Source: an uncultured Cloacibacillus sp.
GTDB taxonomy: Bacteria; Synergistota; Synergistia; Synergistales; Synergistaceae
Reading direction: 5' to 3'
NCBI GenBank assembly: GCA_900544635.1
Contig: UQVV01000107.1
Span: 1 to 6,403 of the forward strand
DNA: 6,403 nt
The first letter of the stretch is position 1. Every line of letters starts with the position of its first letter. Positions 1-5,588 of this stretch are shown in pieces. The translations under genes were made by a program, and so were the position numbers. The notes under the pieces were generated by a model that worked only from the letters and a program-made list of their open reading frames with translations, was not told where the DNA came from and made no database searches.

Positions 1-654
1 GAGCAGCGTCACGGTGTCGAGCACGAGCTTTATGTCGTCGTAGGCGCGCGGACGGCTGCCGGGCAGCAGCAGGATTTTGAAGCCCTTGCCGTTCCACGCG
101 AAGGCGGGCTCGTTCGTCTCGTCGAGCAGGTCCATGATGGGGTTGCCCTGGAAGACGGCCGGCACGCCGCGGTCGACGAGCTCGCGCGCGGTCTCCTCGT
201 CGCGCGTCCAGACGAGGATGCAGCGGCGGCGCATCAGCCATTTTTCTATGCGCATGTGTCCCGTGAGGTGGACGGACTTCGCCGTCGCGACGAAGAGCGG
301 CTTCATGCCCTGTCCCCAGAGCACGGAGAGCAGCAGGTAGACGTCGCCGACGCAGACGGGCGTGCGGTACTTCCCGCAGAGCTCGCGCATCTTCTTCATC
401 TGGCTCTTTATCGCGCCGCCGAGGCCGTGGCGCATGTCGCCGACGAGGTCGCGCAGGTGGTACTTCACGACGCCGCCGCTCGGCATGTCCGCGGGCGGCG
501 AGACGACGTTGATTCCGTTCATCTTGTACGGCTTGCCGGAGCCGACGAGCGCAAAGGCGTCGACGTTGGCGCATGGGAAGCGCGCCTTGAGCTTCTTCGC
601 GAGCACGACGCCTATCGCGTCCTCGCCGTTGCCGTTCGAGGCGACGAGGAACGA
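1..654 (-). other. C-terminal LpxB-related (GT19-like, GT-B fold) domain of the LpxK fusion, partial
   Basis: Residues about 366-583 of the lpxK product do not belong to LpxK. They carry SNGNGEDAIG (371-380), ALVGSGKPY (400-408), MPSGG (422-426), a VGD segment (467-469), VATAKS (487-492), the LMRRRC/WTRDEETARELV region (505-525), GNPIMD (535-540) and LLPGSR (561-566). From memory, this order matches the 'lipid-A-disaccharide synthase-related' family (TIGR03492-type), described mainly from cyanobacteria and Deinococcus and distantly related to LpxB. LLPGSR also occurs in true LpxB at the start of the nucleotide-sugar-binding half. These proteins are usually about 400 aa, so roughly 170-180 residues of donor-binding domain should lie beyond base 1. 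The substrate is unknown. Acting on the same lipid A intermediate as LpxK is a reasonable inference but is not shown by the sequence. Confidence 0.82.
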
Positions 655-1749
655 CGGGCGCAGCTTTTCGAGGATTTTCCGACGGAAGCCGAGCGGGTCG
701 CGCAGCGCGACCTTTATGCAGGGAACGTAGAGCGGGAGGTTGAGGCTCAGCTTCCGCGGCATATTCGCCAAGTCCTTCTCCGTGCAGACGAAGCCGTCGG
801 CCCCTATCTCCGCGGCGAGCTTTTCAAGGTCCGCTATTTCGTTTTCGGTGAGTATATGATGGTCGCGGTAGGTCCGCCGCTCGGCGACCGCGACGCCCAG
901 TTCGTCGAGGAACTGATAAAATCCGCCGGGGTTGCCGATTGCGGAGAGCGCGATGTATTTGCCCTCCGGCACAAAGCCTTCGTCCTCGACCGTGCGTTCG
1001 CCGCCGCCGGCCTCGCGCGCTATCCAAGACTCGAGCTTTATGTCCGCGACGAAAATTCTGTCCTCCGTCACGTAGGGCGAGATTTTTTCCTTGATTTCCT
1101 CAATCGCGCCGGCCTTCGCCTGGTTCGCCTTCGTCAGCACGATGATGTCGGCGCGGCGGAAGGCCGACATGGGCTCGCGCATCGAGCCCGCCGGTATGAC
1201 CTGCCCGTTGCCGAAGGGACAGGTCGAGTCGACGAGGACGATGTCAACGTCGCGCCCCATCTTCCTGTGCTGGAAGGTGTCGTCGGTGACGGCGACCTCC
1301 GCGCCGAGAGAGGCGAGCAGCTTGACGCCCTCTATCCTCTTGCGCGAGACGACGACCTTCGTGTCGGGCAGGCGGCGCGAGAGCATGAGCGGCTCGTCGC
1401 CCGCGAAGTCGCGGCGCGTGCTTTTTTTATCCTGCCCTATCCAAAGCGGCGGGTGTTCCTTCGTCCTGTAGCCGCGGCTCACGAGTCCGGCCTTTATCCC
1501 GGCCTCGGCGAACTGACGCACGACGTACTCGGCCATCGGCGTCTTGTTGGTCCCGCCGAAGCAGTTGTTCCCGATGCTCACGACGGGGAGCACCGGGTCG
1601 GCGACGGAGAATATCCCGCGCTTATAGAATCCTATCCGCAGCCGCATCCACGCGCGCGTCACGAACTGGCAGGGCCAGAGGAAGCCCCATACCGGAGAGC
1701 CTCCCTCGCCGCGCGCGTATTTAAGATAGCTGCGAAGTATCCACGACAT
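1..1749 (-). CDS. lpxK: Tetraacyldisaccharide 4'-kinase (LpxK) fused to an LpxB-like glycosyltransferase domain, 3' end cut by window edge
   Basis: LpxK uses ATP to phosphorylate the 4' position of the lipid A disaccharide at the inner face of the inner membrane. The frame is open for 583 codons to the window edge with no stop. LpxK motifs, in order: a hydrophobic/basic N-terminal membrane-associated segment (about 18-45), P-loop GNNCFGGTNKTP (60-71), SRGY (91-94), GDEP (117-120), DDTFQH (156-161), GNGQVIPAGSMREP (180-193), the GNPGGFY segment (272-278), DHH (296-298) and TEKD (323-326). Typical LpxK is about 330-350 aa, so the kinase is complete by about residue 360; the rest is a second domain listed separately. 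Oddities are Asn68 where the P-loop normally has Gly, and Thr158 where DDG is usual; both aspartates remain. ATG lies 4 bases after the msbA stop with only a weak SD (GGA), suggesting coupling to msbA. The LpxK call is firm; activity given the substitutions is inferred. Confidence 0.92.
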   Translation of the reverse strand, partial: MSWILRSYLKYARGEGGSPVWGFLWPCQFVTRAWMRLRIGFYKRGIFSVADPVLPVVSIGNNCFGGTNKTPMAEYVVRQFAEAGIKAGLVSRGYRTKEHPPLWIGQDKKSTRRDFAGDEPLMLSRRLPDTKVVVSRKRIEGVKLLASLGAEVAVTDDTFQHRKMGRDVDIVLVDSTCPFGNGQVIPAGSMREPMSAFRRADIIVLTKANQAKAGAIEEIKEKISPYVTEDRIFVADIKLESWIAREAGGGERTVEDEGFVPEGKYIALSAIGNPGGFYQFLDELGVAVAERRTYRDHHILTENEIADLEKLAAEIGADGFVCTEKDLANMPRKLSLNLPLYVPCIKVALRDPLGFRRKILEKLRPSFLVASNGNGEDAIGVVLAKKLKARFPCANVDAFALVGSGKPYKMNGINVVSPPADMPSGGVVKYHLRDLVGDMRHGLGGAIKSQMKKMRELCGKYRTPVCVGDVYLLLSVLWGQGMKPLFVATAKSVHLTGHMRIEKWLMRRRCILVWTRDEETARELVDRGVPAVFQGNPIMDLLDETNEPAFAWNGKGFKILLLPGSRPRAYDDIKLVLDTVTLL

Positions 1750-1753
1750 TTTT

Positions 1754-3511
1754 CTATTCCGTCTCTATATGCTCGCCGGCCGTGAAGAGCCTGTAGTAGT
1801 GGCCGTGAAGCGCGAGCAGCTCGTCGTGCGTGCCCGACTCAGTTATCACTCCGTCGCGCAGCACGAATATCCTGTCGGCGTCGCGTATCGTCGAGAGGCG
1901 GTGCGCGATGATGATCGCGGTGCGCCCTTCCATAGCGTTGCGCATCGCCTCCTGCACCTGCTGTTCGACGAGCGCGTCGAGCGACGAGGTCGCCTCGTCC
2001 ATTATCAGTATGCGCGGGTCGCGCACGACGGCGCGCGCAATCGCGACGCGCTGGCGCTGTCCGCCCGAGAGCGTCACGCCGCGCTCGCCGACCTCAGTGT
2101 CGAAGCCCTTCGGCAGCGTGGCGATGAAGTCGTAAATTCCCGCAATCTTCGCCGCGCGCACAAGGTCGTCGCGCGTCGCGCCCTTGAAGCCGTAGCTGAT
2201 GTTGTAGGCGAGCGTCCCCTTCATGAGCACGGGGTCCTGCGGCACGACGCCTATCTGGCGGCGGTAGGACTTGAGCTCGAGGTCGCGCAGGTCGATGCCG
2301 TCGATTTTTATCGCGCCCCACTGCGGGTCGTAGAAGCGCATGACGAGGTCCGCTATCGTGGACTTGCCCGCGCCGGTCGGGCCGACGATGGCGATCTTCT
2401 CGCCGGGCTTTATCTCAAAGTTGATGTCCTTGAGCACCGGCTTCGACTCGTCGTAGCTGAAGCGCACGTCCTCGAATACGACGCGCCCCTCCATCTTCGG
2501 ATGCGTTATCGGATTTTCGGCGAGCGGCACTTCGTTCGCTTCGTCGAGAATTTCAAAGACGCGGTCCGCCGAGGCGACGCCCTGCTGTATCGTGCTGACG
2601 ACGCGGCTCAATACGCGCACCGGCTGCACGAGCAGGCCGACGTAGGTGCAGAAGGCGATGAGGCCGCCCGCGGTGAGCGAGCCCGCTATGACGCTGCGCC
2701 CGCCTATCCAGAGTATGAGCGCGAGCGCCGCGATGAGTATGACCTCGACGAAGCCCTCGAGGATGCCGCGCACCTGCGTGCCCTTCATGAGCGCCTTGAA
2801 GTGGAGGTTGCTCTCCTCTTCGAATCTCTTGTATTCCTCTTCCTCCGTAGCGAAGGAGCGCACTATCTTGATGGACGAGAGAGCCTCCTGCGCAATCGCC
2901 GCGACCATAGCGAGCCGCTCCTGTATCACCGAGCCGACGCGCCGCAGCTTCGAGGCCGCCTTGTCGATGACGAGGACGGCGACGGGGATTATAGTGAAGG
3001 TCGCGAGCGTCAGCTTCCAGTTGAGGAAGAGCAGCAGCCCGATTATTCCGAAGAAGGTGACGCCCTGTACGACGAGGTCGACTATGACGTTCCCCAAAAT
3101 GTTCTGGAGCGTCGCGACGTCGTTCGTGATGCGCGAGAGGAATTCGCCCGAGCGCTTCTTGTAGAGCGTGAGCAGCGAGAGCCGCTGCGTGTGGTCGTAG
3201 AGCTCGAGCCTTATGTCGATGACGACCTTCTGCCCGACCCACGTCATGAGGTAGAGGTTCGCATAGGCGAAGACGGCCTTGAGTATATAGAGCACGACGA
3301 CGCCGACGCAGAGGATGTTGAGCATGTAGAGCTTTTTCTGAATCAGCACGTCGTCGACGACGTTCTTGATGAGCCACGGCGGGATGATGCCGAATATCGC
3401 GGAGAGCACCATGCAGCCTATCGCGTAGGCGAGCCGCTTCTTGTAGGGCAGGCAGTACTTGAGCAGGCGCACGTAGGACTGCCATTCCTCTTTCTTCGCT
3501 AAGTTGAGCAT
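1754..3511 (-). CDS. msbA: Lipid A export ATP-binding/permease protein MsbA (ABC half-transporter)
   Basis: A 585-residue type IV ABC exporter half-transporter, expected to work as a homodimer flipping lipid A-core across the inner membrane. The transmembrane domain covers about 25-305, with six predicted helices near 26-47, 62-86, 140-161, 165-185, 252-270 and 278-300. The ATPase domain follows, with A-loop Tyr353, Walker A GPTGAGKST (377-385), Q-loop Gln425 in VPQD, signature LSGGQ (481-485), Walker B ILIMDE (501-506), D-loop SSLD and H-loop His537. All nucleotide-binding residues are intact and the length matches MsbA (about 580). ABC exporters of this class are hard to tell apart by sequence alone; MsbA is chosen because it sits between lpxB and lpxK, as in the msbA-lpxK pair of enterobacteria. 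The ATG at 3511 overlaps the lpxB stop by one base (TAATG) and has GGGGGAGG 7 bases upstream. An in-frame ATG at 3541 is rejected because that SD lies downstream of it. Confidence 0.93.
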   Translation of the reverse strand: MLNLAKKEEWQSYVRLLKYCLPYKKRLAYAIGCMVLSAIFGIIPPWLIKNVVDDVLIQKKLYMLNILCVGVVVLYILKAVFAYANLYLMTWVGQKVVIDIRLELYDHTQRLSLLTLYKKRSGEFLSRITNDVATLQNILGNVIVDLVVQGVTFFGIIGLLLFLNWKLTLATFTIIPVAVLVIDKAASKLRRVGSVIQERLAMVAAIAQEALSSIKIVRSFATEEEEYKRFEEESNLHFKALMKGTQVRGILEGFVEVILIAALALILWIGGRSVIAGSLTAGGLIAFCTYVGLLVQPVRVLSRVVSTIQQGVASADRVFEILDEANEVPLAENPITHPKMEGRVVFEDVRFSYDESKPVLKDINFEIKPGEKIAIVGPTGAGKSTIADLVMRFYDPQWGAIKIDGIDLRDLELKSYRRQIGVVPQDPVLMKGTLAYNISYGFKGATRDDLVRAAKIAGIYDFIATLPKGFDTEVGERGVTLSGGQRQRVAIARAVVRDPRILIMDEATSSLDALVEQQVQEAMRNAMEGRTAIIIAHRLSTIRDADRIFVLRDGVITESGTHDELLALHGHYYRLFTAGEHIETE

Positions 3512-4635
3512 TACGCCGCCTCCCCCGTTATGCGCGAGCACCAGAAGTCGTAGACGCCCTCTTCGCCGAGCGTCGCGCGCGCGCGTTCCATGACCTCGCC
3601 GGTGCGCCGGCGCAGGCCGCCGCGGTCTTCAAGCCACGCGAGCGCCGCGTCGGTCAGGTTCGCGGCGGTCGCCTTCTCCTGCAAAAGCTCGGGGAACATC
3701 TCGCAGCCCGCGAGGATGTTCGCCATCGCGTAGTATTTAGTCTTTATGACGCAGCGCGCCACGAGCGCCGAGATGGGGTTGAGCCTGTAGGTGACGACCA
3801 TGTAGCGGCGGCGCAGCAGCGCTTCGACCGTTATCGTACCGCTCGCGCCGACGGCGCAGTCAGCGGCCTCCATGAGCGCGCCGCCCGGGCCGTCGTAGTG
3901 GCGGATGCCCTTTTCGGAGAAGCGGCGTATCATTTCGGCGCGCACCGTCGGGTTGAGGCCCGGCGCTACGGAGAAGACCGGCTGCCAGCCCATCGAGCCT
4001 AGCGCGGAGGCCGCCTCCTCCATGATGGGGAGCAGGGACTTTATCTCGCTTCCGCGGCTTCCGGGAAGGAAGGCAACGAGCTTCCCCGGCTCGTAGTCGA
4101 CGCCGAGGTCCGGCGTCTCCGCGCGGTGGTTGTATTCCTCGAGAAGCGGATGCCCGCGCCACGCGCTCGCGCAGCCGCGCGAAAGCAGGTAATCGTGTTC
4201 AAATTTAAATAAAGGCAGACATTCGTCGACGTCGCGGCGAAGGTCGTTCGCGCGCCCGCTGCGCCACGCCCAGACCGTCGGCGGCGAGAGATAGAAAATT
4301 TTTCCGCGGTAGCCGCGCGCGCGCAGCTTCGCAATCAGCCGCATGTGGTAGTCGGGGCTGTCGCAGACGACGACGGCCTCGGGCGCGCGCTCGATTATGC
4401 GCTCCACCATCTCGCGGCGCAGCGCGAGTATCGACGGTATCGCGGAGAACACTTCGGTGAGGCCGAGCAGCTGCAGCCGCTCGCCATTCCATTCAGCGCG
4501 GACGCCAGCGTTTCTCGACTCGACGCCGCCCATGCCCCAGATGTCGCCGGAGTAGCCGCGCTCGCGCAGCTTCATGGCTAGGCGCGCCGTATAGTGGTCG
4601 CCCGACGCTTCGCCGGAGCTTATAAAGATCGACAA
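3511..4635 (-). CDS. lpxB: Lipid-A-disaccharide synthase LpxB (TTG start)
   Basis: LpxB (family GT19) condenses UDP-2,3-diacylglucosamine with lipid X to form the beta-1',6-linked disaccharide, at the cytoplasmic face of the inner membrane. The 374-residue product is close to E. coli LpxB (382). Motifs: SGEASGD (7-13), GLTEV (58-62), CDSPDYH (91-97), SPPTVWAW (117-124), GHPLL (161-165), LPGSRGSEI (190-198), GASGTITVEAL (263-273), VVTYR (280-284) and NILAG/PELLQ (306-319). The frame stays open upstream to an ATG at 4962, but that stretch lies antiphase within lpxI and is Arg/His/Gly-rich shadow sequence. Homology begins at codon TTG 4635, which has AGGAG 7 bases upstream, so TTG is taken as the start. 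This gives a 16-base overlap with lpxI. The substrate upstream in the pathway is made by LpxI, encoded immediately before it, and the product goes to LpxK two genes downstream. Confidence 0.95.
   Translation of the reverse strand: MSIFISSGEASGDHYTARLAMKLRERGYSGDIWGMGGVESRNAGVRAEWNGERLQLLGLTEVFSAIPSILALRREMVERIIERAPEAVVVCDSPDYHMRLIAKLRARGYRGKIFYLSPPTVWAWRSGRANDLRRDVDECLPLFKFEHDYLLSRGCASAWRGHPLLEEYNHRAETPDLGVDYEPGKLVAFLPGSRGSEIKSLLPIMEEAASALGSMGWQPVFSVAPGLNPTVRAEMIRRFSEKGIRHYDGPGGALMEAADCAVGASGTITVEALLRRRYMVVTYRLNPISALVARCVIKTKYYAMANILAGCEMFPELLQEKATAANLTDAALAWLEDRGGLRRRTGEVMERARATLGEEGVYDFWCSRITGEAA
3519..3526 (-). promoter_or_regulatory. Ribosome-binding site for msbA, inside the end of lpxB
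   Basis: GGGGGAGG on the minus strand, 7 bases before ATG 3511, lies within the last codons of lpxB. It rules out the in-frame upstream ATG at 3541, since the site would then be inside the coding sequence. The stop and start share one base (TAATG), a usual termination-reinitiation arrangement. Confidence 0.8.
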
Positions 4636-5435
4636 ACTTCCACTCCTATGACGGCTATGCGCTCGCGTTCGGCGACGCGCGCGAATTCCTCGGGGTTCAG
4701 TATGAGCGTCCAGCCCGCGTGCAGCGCGAGGCAGGTGAGCTTCGCCTCCGCCATGTGCATCAGCGTGTCCGGGCCGACCGTCGGGATGTCGTAGCGCTCG
4801 TCCTGGTCGAGGCGCATCATCTTCGCGACGGTGCCGCCCTTGCAGAGCGAGCCGGCGCGAAGCAGCGTCGCGTCGGTCCCCTCCATCGCCTCGACGGCGA
4901 TGACGGAGCGCTTGTGTACGATGACGGTCTGGCCGAACGAAAGCGGCACGACCTTTTTGCATATATCGAAGCCGTACTCCGCGTCGTCGAGCTCCTCGCG
5001 CGACGGCGCGCGTCCGGCGATGCGCCCCTTCTTCGCCAGAAGATCTGGAATTATGTCGCGGTAGCTCAGCACGCGGAAGCCCTGCTTTTCAAGGAAGTCC
5101 ACTATCGCGCCGAGGATGGAGTGGTCGTCGCGGAAAACGAGGCTCGCGAGGAAGCGCTGCGTCGTGAGGTCGAAGAGCGACGGCTTGAAGACGAGCGTCT
5201 TCGACACCGTGCCGGCCATGATGATGTCTCTCACGCCGCGCTTCTTCATGTCGTTTATCGTAAAGCCGAAGTCCGGCTTCGTTATGTTCACGACGTCGAG
5301 CGCGTACTTCGACAGCTCGCCTATCTGCTCTCTTATCGAATAGACGACAGGCGGGGTTCCCTGGTCCGTCAGCCGGCTCGCGATGGCGACGGGAAGAAGT
5401 CCTTCACCGGCGACTAGGGCTATCTGGTTTTCCAC
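4620..5435 (-). CDS. lpxI: UDP-2,3-diacylglucosamine pyrophosphatase LpxI (GTG start)
   Basis: LpxI hydrolyses UDP-2,3-diacylglucosamine to 2,3-diacylglucosamine 1-phosphate (lipid X) and UMP. It replaces the unrelated LpxH in many alphaproteobacteria and other diderms. The 271-residue product fits the family (about 270-285). Visible motifs: IALVAGEGLLP (5-15) in the N-terminal domain, AGTVSK (74-79), RDDHSILGAIVDFLEKQGF (102-120), VEAMEGTDATLLRAG (181-195) and the C-terminal DQDERYDIPTVGPDT region (210-224), which contains the conserved QDxRxDxPT acidic cluster of the active domain. The open frame reaches back to an ATG at 5513, and there is an ATG at 5441. However, GGGAGG (5443-5448) is only 1 base from the 5441 ATG and 7 bases from the GTG at 5435, the same spacing seen for lpxB and msbA. 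GTG is therefore preferred; choosing 5441 adds only two residues. It is the first gene after the probable promoter. Confidence 0.94.
   Translation of the reverse strand: MENQIALVAGEGLLPVAIASRLTDQGTPPVVYSIREQIGELSKYALDVVNITKPDFGFTINDMKKRGVRDIIMAGTVSKTLVFKPSLFDLTTQRFLASLVFRDDHSILGAIVDFLEKQGFRVLSYRDIIPDLLAKKGRIAGRAPSREELDDAEYGFDICKKVVPLSFGQTVIVHKRSVIAVEAMEGTDATLLRAGSLCKGGTVAKMMRLDQDERYDIPTVGPDTLMHMAEAKLTCLALHAGWTLILNPEEFARVAERERIAVIGVEVCRSL
4643..4647 (-). promoter_or_regulatory. Ribosome-binding site for the lpxB TTG start, inside lpxI
   Basis: AGGAG on the minus strand lies within the last codons of lpxI, 7 bases before TTG 4635. There is no ATG or GTG at the point where LpxB homology begins, so this site decides the start. 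Ribosomes finishing lpxI would pass over it, favouring coupled translation. Confidence 0.8.
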
Positions 5436-5442
5436 AATCATA

Positions 5443-5448
5443 CCTCCC
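5443..5448 (-). promoter_or_regulatory. Ribosome-binding site that fixes the lpxI start at GTG
   Basis: GGGAGG on the minus strand lies 7 bases before GTG 5435 and just 1 base before ATG 5441. The spacing matches the SD-to-start distance in lpxB and msbA and is the reason GTG is preferred over the more obvious ATG. Confidence 0.75.
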
Positions 5449-5461
5449 GGTCGGTTCTGCG

Positions 5462-5478
5462 AAGGAGCGTTGCTCCTT
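5462..5478 (-). promoter_or_regulatory. Leader hairpin 2 with SD-like and anti-SD-like arms
   Basis: A perfect 7-base-pair inverted repeat with a 3-base loop, AAGGAGC-AAC-GCTCCTT on the minus strand, ends 26 bases before the lpxI GTG. The 5' arm resembles a ribosome-binding site but has no start codon at proper distance. The 3' arm contains CUCCU, which could alternatively pair with the GGGAG of the real lpxI SD at 5443-5448. The inverted repeat is certain; a regulatory role is a guess. Confidence 0.4.
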
Positions 5479-5490
5479 TTAATATTTTCA

Positions 5491-5503
5491 CGCCGAAACG
5501 GCG
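5491..5503 (-). other. Leader hairpin 1 upstream of lpxI
   Basis: The sequence is a perfect 5-base-pair inverted repeat with a 3-base loop (CGCCG-TTT-CGGCG on the minus strand), about 56 bases upstream of the lpxI start. It is followed by an A/T-rich stretch (TGAAAATATTAAAA) that is not a U-tract, so it is not a terminator. It would be part of the operon's 5' leader. Confidence 0.35.
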
Positions 5504-5546
5504 GCTGTGGCATCCGAAGACGAAAATGCCAATCCTACAACGCCTA

Positions 5547-5555
5547 AGTATAGCA
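5547..5555 (-). promoter_or_regulatory. Probable extended -10 promoter for the lpxI-lpxB-msbA-lpxK operon
   Basis: On the minus strand TGCTATACT reads as an extended -10 element: TGn plus TATACT, one mismatch from TATAAT. It sits in an AT-richer patch between otherwise very GC-rich sequences. No convincing -35 hexamer is seen 16-18 bases upstream, which is compatible with an extended -10 promoter. Transcription would start near 5540, giving a leader of about 105 bases before lpxI. There is no other gap of useful size inside the downstream genes, so this is the likely promoter for the whole run. Predicted from sequence only. Confidence 0.5.
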
Positions 5556-5564
5556 TAAAGCGCG

Positions 5565-5583
5565 CCTCCGCCGCTCGCGGAAG
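5565..5583 (-). terminator. Possible weak terminator or mRNA 3'-end hairpin after the ZIP gene
   Basis: Five bases after the ZIP stop codon the minus strand has CTTCCGC-GAGCG-GCGGAGG, a 7-base-pair stem (one U-G wobble) with a 5-base loop. It is followed by CGCGC and only three T residues, so it lacks the U-tract of a strong intrinsic terminator. Position favours a role in ending or stabilising the ZIP transcript; readthrough into lpxI is possible. Confidence 0.3.
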
Positions 5584-5588
5584 TTTGC

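Noticed and set aside
256..1785. A 509-codon open frame on the plus strand opposite lpxK
   Set aside because: It is the antisense shadow of lpxK: rich in Arg, Ala, Val, Glu, Asp and His with no recognisable domain, whereas the minus strand has a full LpxK motif series.
1769..3502. A 577-codon open frame on the plus strand opposite msbA
   Set aside because: It has the same antisense composition artefact of GC-rich codon use; the minus strand encodes a complete ABC transporter with all motifs.
4198..4215. Internal promoter at the AT-rich patch in lpxB
   Set aside because: No paired -35/-10 with suitable spacing was found and the next gene starts about 700 bases downstream; the codons encode conserved LpxB residues.
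4636..4962. N-terminal extension of lpxB up to an ATG at 4962
   Set aside because: The extra 109 residues are Arg/His/Gly-rich sequence out of phase within lpxI, without LpxB similarity; SD and homology both support TTG at 4635.
4719..5417. A 232-codon plus-strand frame opposite lpxI
   Set aside because: It is a shadow frame of lpxI with no ribosome-binding site or domain.
5462..5490. Intrinsic terminator on the plus strand (hairpin followed by TTTTAATATTTT)
   Set aside because: The shape is suggestive, but there is no plus-strand gene to terminate and the T-tract is interrupted; on the minus strand the hairpin lacks a following T-run.
5436..5513. N-terminal extension of lpxI to ATG 5513
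   Set aside because: The stretch passes through the leader hairpin and the SD at 5443-5448, and the added residues are not LpxI-like.
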